Source: Collinsella sp. (GTDB lineage: Bacteria; Actinomycetota; Coriobacteriia; Coriobacteriales; Coriobacteriaceae). Taken from it: a stretch of 64,000 nt of DNA. Both the position numbers and the translations under genes were made by a program. Each line of letters begins with the position of its first letter. The stretch's first letter is position 1. Under the pieces are notes generated by a model. The model made no database searches. It was not told where the DNA came from and saw only the letters and a program-made list of their open reading frames with translations. Shown here one piece after another: positions 18,379-27,955 of the stretch. The stretch lies in assembly GCA_019414445.1 (NCBI GenBank), contig DXMA01000008.1, positions 1 to 64,000 of the forward strand, in the 5' to 3' direction.

Positions 18379-19284
18379 ATGTCCGATTCCGTTGACACGA
18401 CGGTCGATACGACCTCGTCGCGCGAGCGCATCAAGCGTGCCCTTTCCCACGGCAAGAAGGGCCGCATCAACAAGGACCTGTCCAACAAGATCATGCTTGG
18501 CGTGTTTCGTGCCGCTGCCTACATCACCACGCTGGTGCTGGTCGCTATCATCGCCTACGTGGTCATCAACGGCCTGCCACACATCTCGCTCGACTTTATC
18601 TTCGGTTGGCCCCAGGGCGTCAACGCCGAGGGCGGAATTTGGCCCACGATCGTCTCGACCGTCTACGTGACGGCGCTCGCCATGCTTATCTGCACGCCGA
18701 TCGCTGTGCTGGCAGCCGTCTATCTGGCCGAGTACGCCAAGCAGGGCAAGGTCGTCGAGCTCATTCGCTACGCTGCTGACGCTTTGGCCTCGGTGCCCTC
18801 CATCGTTATGGGCCTGTTTGGCTACGCCTTGTTTGTCGAGGCTATGGGCCTGGGCCTTTCGATGGTCTCGGCCGCTCTGGCGCTCGCGCTCTTGATGCTT
18901 CCCATCGTCATGCGCACCACCGAAGAAGCCATTCGCGCCGTTCCGCGCTATATCCGTTGGGGCGCGTACGGCCTGGGCGCTACCAAGTGGCAGGTCGTCT
19001 CCAAGATCGTGCTTCCTTCGGCCTTTGGCCGCATTGCCACGGGCATCGTCCTTGCCATCGGCCGTGCCATCGGCGAGACCGCCGTGGTGCTCTACACCAT
19101 GGGCCAGGCCATCAATCTACCTATTTCGCCGCTCGATTCCGGTCGTCCCATGACCGTTCACCTGTACCTGCTTGCCAACGACGGCATCAACATGAACGCA
19201 GCCTACGGCACTGCGCTCTTGCTGATGGTGATCATTTTGGCCTTCAACCTGTTTGCGCGCTTCCTGTCGCGTAAGCGTCGCTAG
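18379..19284 (+). CDS. pstA: phosphate ABC transporter permease PstA
   Basis: Second Pst permease, 301 residues with about six spans. It has the EAA-like loop WGAYGLGATKWQVVSKIVLPSA and the GRAIGETAVV segment shared with PstC. The N-terminal ~35 residues are hydrophilic and basic. It lies between pstC and pstB with short gaps. Confidence 0.95.
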   Translation: MSDSVDTTVDTTSSRERIKRALSHGKKGRINKDLSNKIMLGVFRAAAYITTLVLVAIIAYVVINGLPHISLDFIFGWPQGVNAEGGIWPTIVSTVYVTALAMLICTPIAVLAAVYLAEYAKQGKVVELIRYAADALASVPSIVMGLFGYALFVEAMGLGLSMVSAALALALLMLPIVMRTTEEAIRAVPRYIRWGAYGLGATKWQVVSKIVLPSAFGRIATGIVLAIGRAIGETAVVLYTMGQAINLPISPLDSGRPMTVHLYLLANDGINMNAAYGTALLLMVIILAFNLFARFLSRKRR

Positions 19285-19296
19285 TTAAGGAGTCCC

Positions 19297-20100
<804 letters not shown>

Positions 20101-20192
20101 TCGGTGCGACTAGTCCCAAGCCGATCGGACCTAGTCCGGTGCGTATTCACTGTGCGGGCGGCATGACCGCACCCAACTGATTGGAGTGAACC

Positions 20193-21050
20193 ATGCGCAA
20201 ACTGTTTTCCCGTCAGCTCATCGAGGCCCGCCACGAGATGCTGAGCATCTACGAGGCCGTCGATCTGGCCCTCCACGATGCCGTGAGGGCCTATGTTACC
20301 GACGACCGCAAGCTCGCCACCAAGACCAAGAAGCGCACGCTTTCGATTGACGCACGCTGCGCCAACCTGGAGGCCGTCTGCTACAACCTGATTGCCACGC
20401 AGTCACCGGTCGCCTCCGACTTCCGCTTGCTGCAGACGATCATCTACGTCGACTTTAACCTGCAGCGCATGACCGATAAGGTTCGCCAGATTTGCCGCGC
20501 CACGCGTCATATGATCAAGGCCGACATCTCGCTGCCCAAGGAGCTTGTCGGCACGGTCGAGGCCGAGGCTGAGGCCGTCTACCAGGTGCTGGGCTCTTCG
20601 CTTTCCGCGCTCGTCACCAACGACATGTCCATCATCTGCAACTTGGCCGTCGAGGACGAGCCAGTGCACGCCGCCTACGAGAAGTTCTTCCGCACCTTTA
20701 ACCGCATGGACACGGGCGATTTTATGGACGACGACAGCAACTATGACGACCTGCGCCGCGCCATCATGGTATCGCGCTATCTCGATCGCATCGCCTCGAT
20801 TTCCATCGATGCCGCCTGCCGTCTGACCTTCCTGTTGACCGGACAGCGTATGACTGCCGGTGATATCGCCTGCACTGATGAGGATGAGCTCGAGAGCATG
20901 CGCGTGCCTTCGGGCGAGGGTGTTATCATGAGGCCCGCCGTCGATGCACGCTACGTTGCCAAGGTGCCCGTTAACGAGGTCAGCGAGGGTCTTCGCTACC
21001 TGCTCGATCATCTTGAGGATGAGGACGATGGCGAGGACGACGAGGAGTAA
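20193..21050 (+). CDS. phoU: phosphate transport regulator PhoU
   Basis: PhoU links Pst transport to the PhoR-type sensor kinase and restrains phosphate uptake. The 285-residue helical protein has the two PhoU repeats (metal-binding E/D-rich segments around residues 90-130 and 180-215) plus a C-terminal extension with an acidic tail (EDEDDGEDDEE). Last gene of the operon. No phoR or phoB homologue is in the window. Confidence 0.9.
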   Translation: MRKLFSRQLIEARHEMLSIYEAVDLALHDAVRAYVTDDRKLATKTKKRTLSIDARCANLEAVCYNLIATQSPVASDFRLLQTIIYVDFNLQRMTDKVRQICRATRHMIKADISLPKELVGTVEAEAEAVYQVLGSSLSALVTNDMSIICNLAVEDEPVHAAYEKFFRTFNRMDTGDFMDDDSNYDDLRRAIMVSRYLDRIASISIDAACRLTFLLTGQRMTAGDIACTDEDELESMRVPSGEGVIMRPAVDARYVAKVPVNEVSEGLRYLLDHLEDEDDGEDDEE

Positions 21051-21087
21051 GTAACCCCGTTCGTCGAAAGATTGTAAATACCTAAGT

Positions 21088-21125
21088 GAGCGCGGCCTTG
21101 CACATGCGGGGCCGCGCTCTTGCGT
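21088..21125 (+). terminator. phoU terminator
   Basis: Perfect 10-bp GC-rich stem (21088-21097 with 21110-21119) and a short weak T stretch (TTGCGTT). It closes the pst operon. It overlaps upstream extension codons of yggS, supporting the downstream start chosen for that gene. Confidence 0.75.
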
Positions 21126-21169
21126 TAGCATGGGACTACTTGTTTGGCTGTCAGCGGAGGCGATTGGCA

Positions 21170-21907
21170 ATGGATAACTATTTGGACTTGATGCGCGCTC
21201 GCCGCGAGCAGATTCTGGAACGTTTTTATGCGGCGCTCGATCGCGCGGGCCGTCCCCACGACGCCGCGAGCCTCATTGCCGTGTCCAAGACCGTTGGTGT
21301 CGATGAGACCGTTGCCGCCATCCAGGCGGGGTATCGCCATTTTGCCGAGAACCGCCCGCAGGAGCTGGTTCGCAAGCTCACGGGTCTGGCGGAGCATCCG
21401 GAGCTGCCCGAGGTGCGCTTCGATATGATCGGCAACCTGCAGACCAATAAGATCAATGCGGTGCTGGGCTCAGCCGAGCTGATTCACTCGGTGGGTTCGC
21501 TGCATCTGGCGCAGGCGATCTCGAGCCGTGCTGTTCGCAAGATTGAGGCAGGCGAGCTCGTCGGCCCCCAGCGTGTGCTCATTGAGGTCAATGTGAGTGG
21601 TGAGGAGTCGAAGGGAGGCTTTTCACCCGATGAGATTCGCGCCGCCGCGGGTGAGCTTGCAGAACTTGAGGGAATTTGCGTACAGGGGCTTATGACTATG
21701 GCGCCCCGGGGGAATAAGGATGTGGCACGCCGCACCTTTGCGGGGCTTCGTGAGCTGAGGGATGAGCTGGAGGCGGCGCATCCCGATTTGAACCTGCCTG
21801 AGCTTTCCTGCGGTATGAGCGAGGACTTTGAGTCTGCCCTTGAGGAGGGCTCTACGCTCGTTCGCCTGGGCAGGGTAGTATTTAGCCCGGAGTTTGCAGT
21901 AAAATAA
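21170..21907 (+). CDS. yggS: pyridoxal phosphate homeostasis protein (YggS/PROSC family)
   Basis: PLP-binding alanine-racemase-like TIM barrel protein that buffers free PLP; 245 residues, normal length. The PLP lysine lies in LIAVSKTV near residue 40. FAENRPQE, FDMIGNLQTNKI and MTMAPRGN match the family. ATG 21170 has GCGGAGG upstream, whereas a longer frame to 21086 would run through the phoU terminator. It opens the yggS-sepF-yggT-divIVA unit. Confidence 0.92.
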   Translation: MDNYLDLMRARREQILERFYAALDRAGRPHDAASLIAVSKTVGVDETVAAIQAGYRHFAENRPQELVRKLTGLAEHPELPEVRFDMIGNLQTNKINAVLGSAELIHSVGSLHLAQAISSRAVRKIEAGELVGPQRVLIEVNVSGEESKGGFSPDEIRAAAGELAELEGICVQGLMTMAPRGNKDVARRTFAGLRELRDELEAAHPDLNLPELSCGMSEDFESALEEGSTLVRLGRVVFSPEFAVK

Positions 21908-21967
21908 GGCTCTGAAGTGCGCACTGATTATCGGGGCGCCTGCACTAAACCGCGAGAGGACACAACC

Positions 21968-22690
21968 ATGGGCTTCCTTGACGAGATTAAAAATAAGATG
22001 CACCTGGGCGGCCAGCAGGGTTACGACCAGGGTTATGGCCAGGACGACGACTACGGCTACGATGACGGCTACGACGATGGCTATCAGAACAACGGCTACA
22101 GTGGTGCTTCGGGCGAGGGCTTCTACACCCAAGACGAGCCGAGCAACGGCCTGCTTGGCCAGACGCGCCGCGGTGAAGCTGAGTCGGTTGCCGTGTATAC
22201 GCGCTCCGGTCAGCTGGTCGGCGATGACTCCCGCCATGCCACGACGTATAACCCGCCTTCGCGCTCGCAGGACAGTGTTGCGAGCGGTTATCGTCCTGGT
22301 GCCTATGACACGCCGTCGAGCTACGCCGAGAATACCCGCGCCCGTGCCGCCGCTGCACCCGCGCCTGCACCGAGCGATGCCTCGGCCTATGCGAGCAATA
22401 TCATCAACGCCACGCCGCAGCTGCCGGCCTATGTCCTGCGCCCCGAGAGCTATGACGACGTGGAGACCGTGGTGCGCCGCGTTCGCACCAAGCAGCCTGT
22501 CGCACTGATTTTTGTGGGCGTCCGCACCGAAGTTGCCAAGCGCGTCTTGGACTTCTCTTACGGCTTTGCCTGCGGTCTGGGTGCCACGGTCAAGGAGGTG
22601 GGCGACCGCGTGTTCATGGTGCTGCCCGCCGGTTGCGAGGTCAAAGATTCCGATCTCAAGAAGCTTCGTGCCGACGGCTACCTTAAGTAA
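21968..22690 (+). CDS. sepF: cell division protein SepF
   Basis: Membrane tether and bundler of FtsZ. The 240-residue protein starts with the amphipathic membrane-binding helix MGFLDEIKNKM. A long low-complexity linker follows, with a Tyr/Gly/Asp-rich segment (residues 15-45). The SepF domain occupies about residues 140-240 (VLRPESYDDVETVVRRVR, DFSYGFACGLGATV). Without ftsA nearby it is the likely main FtsZ anchor. ATG 21968 follows GAGAGGA. Confidence 0.93.
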   Translation: MGFLDEIKNKMHLGGQQGYDQGYGQDDDYGYDDGYDDGYQNNGYSGASGEGFYTQDEPSNGLLGQTRRGEAESVAVYTRSGQLVGDDSRHATTYNPPSRSQDSVASGYRPGAYDTPSSYAENTRARAAAAPAPAPSDASAYASNIINATPQLPAYVLRPESYDDVETVVRRVRTKQPVALIFVGVRTEVAKRVLDFSYGFACGLGATVKEVGDRVFMVLPAGCEVKDSDLKKLRADGYLK

Positions 22691-22711
22691 AGACAAGACG
22701 AGGAGATTCCC

Positions 22712-22993
22712 ATCAACATCTACACTATCGTCCAGCTGGTCAACACGCTGTTCAACTTCTATTCCACGCTCATTGTCGTCTACTGCTTTATGACGTGGAT
22801 TCCCATGAAGCAGGGTGGTTTGCTTCAGGATATTGCCGCGGTGCTTGATAGCGTGTGCGGTCCGTGGCTCAACCTGTTCCGTCGTTTCATCCCGCCGATG
22901 GGCGGTATCGATTTTTCGCCGGTCGTTGCGATTATTGCGTTGCAGTTGGTGCAGAGGCTGGTTCTGCAGCTTCTTATAGGTATACTCGTGTAG
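22712..22993 (+). CDS. yggT: YggT family membrane protein, probable ATC start
   Basis: Small two-span membrane protein next to sepF, as usual in Gram-positives; function unclear (division or osmotic roles reported in relatives). From 22712 it reads 93 residues: INIYTIVQLVNTLFNFYS as the first span and VVAIIALQLVQRLVLQLL as the second. There is no ATG, GTG or TTG between the in-frame sepF stop (22688) and ATG 22790, and starting at 22790 would delete the first span. AGGAG at 22701-22705 puts ATC 22712 at ideal distance; ATT 22706 is too close to it. Confidence 0.75.
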   Translation: MNIYTIVQLVNTLFNFYSTLIVVYCFMTWIPMKQGGLLQDIAAVLDSVCGPWLNLFRRFIPPMGGIDFSPVVAIIALQLVQRLVLQLLIGILV

Positions 22994-23054
22994 AACTGAC
23001 TTAGTAACTTACGTCGGGCGTGTAGCGCCGAGGCGATGAAAAAGGAGACTTGTT

Positions 23055-23729
23055 ATGGCTATTACCCCTGCAGACATCCAGGCTCAGACTTTCTCTGAGG
23101 CCAAGCGTGGCTACGATCCTGCTGAGGTCGACGTCTTCTTGGAGACGCTGTCCTCCGAGGTTGACGCTATGCTCGCTAAGATCGTCGACCTTAAGGGTCG
23201 TCTGACTGCTACCGAGCAGCAGCTTGCCGATGCGCAGGCTCAGCTTGCCCAAGCTCAGGATGCCACCGCCCAGGCCGTTCCTGCCGCCCCCGTGGCTGCT
23301 CCCGCCCCTGACTTCTCCGCTCAGGAGCGCCAGATTTCCGCTGCCCTGATCGCTGCCCAGCAGACCGCTGAGACCATCGTCAACGATGCCAACGAGAACG
23401 CTGAGCGTATCCGCAACGAGGCTGACGCCAAGGCCCGCGAGGTTATCCGCCAGGCTCTGACCGAGAAGCAGGCCGAGCTCGAGGAGATCGATCGTCTCAA
23501 GGCTTCCCGTGAGGAGTTCAAGGCAGAGTATCTCAAGCTCATCCAGCACTTCATGGACGATGCCCAGAATTCCTTCCCGGCCGATCTGATGGCTTCCACG
23601 CCGGTCGGTTCTGCCGCTTCTCCTGCAGTGACTGTTCCCGCCGAGCCGCTGCCCGTCGCTGACCCGGTTGTCCCCGTGGCCGATCCCTTCGCCCCGATCG
23701 ACAACTTTGCTGCCGACGACCTGGACTAA
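23055..23729 (+). CDS. divIVA: DivIVA/Wag31-family polar scaffold protein
   Basis: Coiled-coil protein that marks curved membrane at poles and septum. The 224 residues begin with the DivIVA lipid-binding domain (ITPADIQAQTF, GYDPAEVDVFLE). A coiled coil follows to about 75, an Ala/Pro linker, a second coiled coil (about 95-165), and a C-terminal tail rich in Pro, Ala and Asp. ATG 23055 follows AAAAGGAGA. It ends the sepF-yggT-divIVA unit. Confidence 0.92.
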   Translation: MAITPADIQAQTFSEAKRGYDPAEVDVFLETLSSEVDAMLAKIVDLKGRLTATEQQLADAQAQLAQAQDATAQAVPAAPVAAPAPDFSAQERQISAALIAAQQTAETIVNDANENAERIRNEADAKAREVIRQALTEKQAELEEIDRLKASREEFKAEYLKLIQHFMDDAQNSFPADLMASTPVGSAASPAVTVPAEPLPVADPVVPVADPFAPIDNFAADDLD

Positions 23730-23759
23730 CATTCGGCCTACAATTTAGTGCCTAGAAAG

Positions 23760-23785
23760 GACCCGCAGCTTGCGGGTCTTTTTTT
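23760..23785 (+). terminator. divIVA terminator
   Basis: Perfect 8-bp stem (23760-23767 with 23771-23778), three-nt loop and seven T residues. Confidence 0.93.
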
Positions 23786-23810
23786 ATGACTGTGCAGGGG
23801 CGCGCAACAT

Positions 23811-23848
23811 AAAAAACCGAGCCCTGCACATAATGGCGCAGAACTCGG
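23811..23848 (-). terminator. nitroreductase terminator (minus strand)
   Basis: On the minus strand a nested hairpin (CCGAG with CTCGG, inner CTGC with GCAG) is followed by TTTTTT. It sits about 50 nt past the nitroreductase stop. A second inverted repeat, GTAGGTTTT/AAAACCTAC at 23870-23899, overlaps the stop codon. Confidence 0.65.
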
Positions 23849-23895
23849 CGAACGGGTGAGCGGTCAAGGGTAGGTTTTAAGGCATGTCCCAAAAC

Positions 23896-24426
23896 CTACT
23901 TGAGGAGGAAGTCGGAGAGGGGAATGGTACGGGCCTCGCGATGCTCGGGATCGGCGATGTGGTCGGCAGGATATCCACAGACGAGCATGTGATAGGGATA
24001 GACGCCCTTGGGCAGATTGAACTGCTCCTGTGCCACCCCAGGCTTAAAATGGCATACCCAGCACGTTCCCAGGCCCTGCTCGGTGGCCTCCATCATCATC
24101 TGATCGCAGACGATCGAAGTATCGATGGCACTCGAGTTCATCTGATCATACGGGCGCACCCAGGCATCATCGGTAACGCTGCAAATAAGGAAGATAAGCG
24201 GAGCGCCAAAGATAGACCCATCACGAGCAAACCGGGGCTGACAAGCAGCTGCCTTCTCCAGAAGCTCAGGCGTATCCAACACCATCACACGGGTTGGATG
24301 ATTATTACAAGCAGAAGGAGCAATCCGCCCAGCCTCAACAATGGCATCCACCACAGCTTGCTCAACGGAACGATTCTCAAACTCGCGACAAGAATACCGA
24401 CCCCGAGCCAGATCCAAATAAGACAT
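23896..24426 (-). CDS. nitroreductase family protein
   Basis: FMN-dependent NAD(P)H nitroreductase-like protein, 176 residues. The N-terminal FMN-binding pattern RYSCREFENRSVEQ and RIAPSACNNHPTRVMVLD is typical, as is the EATEQGLGTCWVCHF segment. Natural substrate unknown; in anaerobes such proteins reduce nitroaromatics, quinones or flavins. ATG at 24426 is preceded by GGAGGG on the minus strand. It points towards divIVA and has its own terminator. Confidence 0.88.
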   Translation of the reverse strand: MSYLDLARGRYSCREFENRSVEQAVVDAIVEAGRIAPSACNNHPTRVMVLDTPELLEKAAACQPRFARDGSIFGAPLIFLICSVTDDAWVRPYDQMNSSAIDTSIVCDQMMMEATEQGLGTCWVCHFKPGVAQEQFNLPKGVYPYHMLVCGYPADHIADPEHREARTIPLSDFLLK

Positions 24427-24712
24427 ACAAGCCCTCCAACAATTAAAAATCAAACAAACCCAAAGTAACCCAAACAGTACCCAAAGCAGCAATCAGCCAA
24501 ACGCTCATCGAGGGCCAAAGTGTCCGAACGGATACCAAAGGTCCCTTCAGCCAAACCCCCCATTGCGCTAAACCTATCAGCCAAAGTTCCAATGGTGGTA
24601 CATAAGGGAGCGGGCCCGACCACAGATAACCTTTTGAACGACTCTGCTTGCAGCCGGAGTGAAAAAGGTTATCAGTGGTCGGGCCCGCGACCGCCGGGAC
24701 ATGTACCCCCAA
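24427..24712. other. intergenic region with repeated CCAAA words and a long hairpin
   Basis: This 286-nt gap holds no gene. Its left part (24440-24590) is unusually C- and A-rich on the plus strand, with many ACCCAAA/AGCCAAA words. Its right part contains the hairpin at 24610-24688, listed separately. Confidence 0.6.
24610..24688. repeat. long interrupted palindrome
   Basis: GCGGGCCCGACCAC at 24610-24623 pairs with its exact complement at 24675-24688, and GATAACCTTTT pairs with AAAAAGGTTATC just inside. That gives about 25 bp of stem around a loop of roughly 27 nt. It lies past the end of the DUF47 gene, so it may terminate pit-DUF47, but there is no clear T run. It may instead be a mobile palindromic repeat. 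Confidence 0.7.
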
Positions 24713-25336
24713 TTAACTGTTCTTCATGACAATCGAATCCACGACATCGGCCACATTCTCGCAGCAGTCAGCGCAGTACTCCAGGAAGGCGTACACGTCA
24801 CGCCAGGCGATGACCTCGAGCGGGTCCTTGCCGTTAACGTGCAGGTTGCGCATGGCGTTGATATAGAGCTCGTCGGCTTCGGACTCGATGGTGTTGATCT
24901 GGATGACGAGTTCGCGCAGGGTCTTGGACTTGCGGTAGTTGGGCAGCTCGACCATCAGGTCTTTCATGGCGCGGCAGGCGTCAGTCACCTTGTGGGCGAT
25001 GACGATGGCGTCGGGATGGATGCTCTGGATGTTGGTGAAGTAGACGCGCTGCACGACGCCCTCGATGCGGTCGAGCACGGTGTCGAGCGCGCAGCTCATC
25101 AGGTCCAGGTCCTCGCGCTCGAGCGGGGTGATAAAGGCGGTGAGCAGGGCGTCTTCGAGCTCGTGGTGCTTCTTGTCTGCCGCATGCTCAATCGCATGCA
25201 TCTTATTGAGCATGTCGTGAATCTGCGCGGGATCGAAGTTCTCGAAAATCTTGGTGAGCAGCTCTGCGGCCTGGACGGCGAGGTCGGCGCAGGCAACGTA
25301 GTTGTCAAAGTAGAACGAATCGGGTTTCTTTGCCAT
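24713..25336 (-). CDS. DUF47 family PhoU-like protein, Pit partner
   Basis: 207-residue all-helical protein of the DUF47 (TIGR00153) family, distantly related to PhoU and usually encoded with Pit transporters, whose activity it is thought to modulate. Helices with spaced Asp/Glu/His (EHAADKKHHELEDAL, PLEREDLDLMSCALD) suggest metal binding. AAAGGA precedes the ATG. It lies 67 nt downstream of pit and is probably cotranscribed with it. Confidence 0.9.
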   Translation of the reverse strand: MAKKPDSFYFDNYVACADLAVQAAELLTKIFENFDPAQIHDMLNKMHAIEHAADKKHHELEDALLTAFITPLEREDLDLMSCALDTVLDRIEGVVQRVYFTNIQSIHPDAIVIAHKVTDACRAMKDLMVELPNYRKSKTLRELVIQINTIESEADELYINAMRNLHVNGKDPLEVIAWRDVYAFLEYCADCCENVADVVDSIVMKNS

Positions 25337-25403
25337 GGGTGGGTCCTTTCGAGGCGAAGACGGGTGGGCGAAGTGTTGCGGTCCGGATGGACGTTCGGTT
25401 TGA

Positions 25404-26453
25404 TTAGAGGAACATCATGAACAGCTTGGCCATGACAAAGCTGATGAGTCCGCAGGCGGGGAAGGTGAAGAACCAGGTGAACATCATGTCCTTGACCACG
25501 CCGAAGTTGATGGCCGAAAGGCGCTTGACGGCGCCGACGCCCATGATGGCGCAGGTTTTGATGTGCGTGGAGGACACGGGGATGCCGGTAAGGGTGGCAA
25601 GCAGCAAGTTCGCGGCGCCTGCGAGGTCGGCAGAGAAGCCCTGATACTTCTCGAGCTTGACCATGCTCTGGCCGACGGACTTGATGATGCGCTCGCCGCC
25701 CACGCTGGTGCCGATACCCATAGTGGCCGAGCACAGCAGCATAATCCAGATGGGGATGCCGGCATCGCCGATGCTCGTCTGGCCGTTGGCGAAGGCCACG
25801 CCTAAAAAGAGCACGCCGATGAACTTCTGTCCATCCTGCGCGCCGTGCATAAAGCTCATGGCCGCGGCGCTCGCGATCTGAGCGTATTTAAAGAAGACAT
25901 TGGCACGTCGCCTGTTGGCGGCGGCGAAAAGAATCGAGACGAGCTTGCACAGGACCCAGCCCATAACAAAGCCCAGGCCGATGGAGAGCGCCAGGCCGTA
26001 GATGACCTTCATCCACTCGTGGACGTTGACGCTGCTCGCGCCGCCGAGGGCGATGGCGGCACCGGTCAGGCCGGCGATAAGGCTGTGGCTTTGCGAGGTG
26101 GGGATGCCAAAACGCGACGCTGTGGCGCCGTAGACGACGATGGAGAACAGCGCTGCGCAGAGGCACGCGAGCGCCATGGTGCTGTTTCCGCCAAAGTCGA
26201 CGATATGTGAGATGGTGTTGGCGACGCTCGCATTAAAGTGCGTCATGATGAGCACGCCGAGGAAGTTGAATGCGGCGCTCATGAGAATGGCGGCGCGGGC
26301 GGGCATGCAACGCGTAGTGACGCAGGTCGCGATGGCGTTGGGCGCGTCGGTCCATCCATTGACGAAGATGGCGCCCAACGCGAGGATCACGGTGACGGCA
26401 AGGACTGGGTTCGACACAATTTGGCCGAGGAAGGTTGAGAACGTTACGTCCAT
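25404..26453 (-). CDS. pit: inorganic phosphate transporter, Pit family
   Basis: Low-affinity phosphate:cation symporter, 349 residues with about ten spans. The duplicated family signature is visible as GWTDAPNAIATCVTTR near the N-terminus and SFMHGAQDGQKFIG with PVSSTHIKTCAIMGVG in the second half. It is the second phosphate system here, besides Pst at 16611-21050. Confidence 0.93.
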   Translation of the reverse strand: MDVTFSTFLGQIVSNPVLAVTVILALGAIFVNGWTDAPNAIATCVTTRCMPARAAILMSAAFNFLGVLIMTHFNASVANTISHIVDFGGNSTMALACLCAALFSIVVYGATASRFGIPTSQSHSLIAGLTGAAIALGGASSVNVHEWMKVIYGLALSIGLGFVMGWVLCKLVSILFAAANRRRANVFFKYAQIASAAAMSFMHGAQDGQKFIGVLFLGVAFANGQTSIGDAGIPIWIMLLCSATMGIGTSVGGERIIKSVGQSMVKLEKYQGFSADLAGAANLLLATLTGIPVSSTHIKTCAIMGVGAVKRLSAINFGVVKDMMFTWFFTFPACGLISFVMAKLFMMFL

Positions 26454-26584
26454 ATATGGGCTTTCTCGAAGTTTGCAGGCACGTTACAAAAACATGATAA
26501 ATCGTATCACCTCCTGCGGGTTTCTTTACCGAGTTCTGATGGGAGAAGTGAACTTTTTGGCACTAAAATTGAATATTAGCCCTG

Positions 26585-26613
26585 TTGACCGCGGGTGTTC
26601 TTTTTGCTAACAC
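26585..26613 (+). promoter_or_regulatory. probable promoter for the 26704 gene
   Basis: TTGACC at 26585-26590 and TAACAC at 26608-26613 are 17 nt apart. The region lies between divergent genes. Confidence 0.45.
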
Positions 26614-26703
26614 GCCATGCGGACACGTGCGATTACTACGACACTCCAAAACCACAGTCTGTTCGCTTTACAATATGCAAACATGCGTTCGATAATAGGA
26701 GGC

Positions 26704-27042
26704 ATGGAATATCGACAGACAGATGGCAAAACTCGGCGCGTGCACAAGCAGTATGTGGACGTCGTGGCTCGCATCCTCGCGGGCGGACAGGTCGTGCCGG
26801 TCACCGTCTGCTGGGTCGACGGTCGTTGCTTTACGATTGACGAAATTATCTCGACCACCGGGTTTGGCCTGATGGTCCACGGCATCCGTACGGCAACCTA
26901 TAAGGTGCGTTTTGGCGGGCACGCGACCGAGTTGTATCTGGAGGACCAGACGCGCGAGCGGGCGGACGGCTCGCAGGCACACGTGATGCGTTGGTGGGTC
27001 TGGGCCTTTGATCGCACGCTCGAGGGCGAGCGCCGTAGGTAA
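26704..27042 (+). CDS. conserved small hypothetical protein
   Basis: 112-residue soluble protein with no signal or membrane span. I do not recognise its family. The core alternates charged and hydrophobic residues (VVPVTVCWVDGRCFTIDEI, TYKVRFGGHATELYLED), suggesting a small beta-rich fold, and ends with a Trp-rich, basic segment (MRWWVWAFDRTLEGERRR). The start is uncertain: AGGAGG at 26697 is only 1 nt from ATG 26704; ATG 26683 is in frame but lacks a site. Codon use matches its neighbours. Confidence 0.6.
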   Translation: MEYRQTDGKTRRVHKQYVDVVARILAGGQVVPVTVCWVDGRCFTIDEIISTTGFGLMVHGIRTATYKVRFGGHATELYLEDQTRERADGSQAHVMRWWVWAFDRTLEGERRR

Positions 27043-27121
27043 GGACGTACGGCATTCGGGTACAATGACAGGAATCTTGTCAGCTACTGCGCTGTCGCGG
27101 CGCTTTTGAAAGGACGAAATT

Positions 27122-27817
27122 ATGAACGATATTCAGGGCTATCAGAACGGCCCCATCGAAACCGGCGCAAGCCGTGCCAAGGAGATGTCGCCGCGTGCGT
27201 ATAATCTTGCCATGTCTGCCCTCATCTTCTTGGGCTTTTGTGCCATGGGCGTCGGTGCTTACTTTACGAGCACCATGTCGTTTGCGCGCATGATGATGAG
27301 CGGGGCTGCCCTACCGCTGGTTTTTGGCTCGTTTATTTTGACCATCGTCGGCATGGTCATGATGTCGGCCGCCGCCAGCAAGCAGTCCGTGGGCCTGTCC
27401 CTTGTGGGCTACGTAATCTTTGCGAGCACCTTTGGCCTGACCGCGTCGTTTGGCCTTGCCAACTACGACCTGCCCACCATCAACACTGCCTTTATCGCCA
27501 CGGCCGCCATCACCTTTGTCTTTGGCGCCTTGGGCGTGACGTTCCCCAAGTTTTTCCAGCGCGTATATGGCATCGGTTTTGGCATTCTGCTCGCTACTAT
27601 TCTGGTTGAGATCGTGCTGATGTTCATGGGCGTCTCACAGACCATCACCGATCTGATCGTGATCGTGGTGTTCGCCGGCTTTATTGGCTACGACACCTAT
27701 GTTGCCACGACGGTGCCGCCTACGCTGCCCAACGCCGTGCTCATGGCGTCCAATCTGTTCGTGGATATTATCAACGTGTTCCTGCGCATTCTGAACATCC
27801 TCGGCCGTCGCGACTAG
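27122..27817 (+). CDS. Bax inhibitor-1/YccA family membrane protein
   Basis: 231-residue polytopic protein with seven hydrophobic segments after a ~30-residue soluble N-terminus. The C-terminal part carries the family feature GYDTYVA and a final span (LFVDIINVFLRILNILG). Bacterial relatives (YetJ, YccA, YbhL) are calcium leak channels or FtsH modulators; which applies here cannot be told. GAAAGGA precedes the ATG. Confidence 0.88.
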   Translation: MNDIQGYQNGPIETGASRAKEMSPRAYNLAMSALIFLGFCAMGVGAYFTSTMSFARMMMSGAALPLVFGSFILTIVGMVMMSAAASKQSVGLSLVGYVIFASTFGLTASFGLANYDLPTINTAFIATAAITFVFGALGVTFPKFFQRVYGIGFGILLATILVEIVLMFMGVSQTITDLIVIVVFAGFIGYDTYVATTVPPTLPNAVLMASNLFVDIINVFLRILNILGRRD

Positions 27818-27863
27818 TGGCGAATTGCGGCGGTGCTTGCCGTACGTGCAAATCGATGCGAAA

Positions 27864-27889
27864 GGCGGTCCTTCGGGGCCGTCTTTTTT
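27864..27889 (+). terminator. terminator after the Bax-inhibitor-like gene
   Basis: Eight-bp stem with G-U pairs, a TTCG tetraloop and six T residues. Confidence 0.9.
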
Positions 27890-27955
27890 GTACGCGGCGG
27901 GGTATCATGGATGGGAAAAGCCGATAGCGGCAGAGACCGAGAAAGGTGACCACTT

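Noticed and set aside
24440..24600. Recurring CCAAA words that might be a tandem repeat or CRISPR-like array
   Set aside because: Spacing is irregular and the words are short; no repeat-spacer structure exists.
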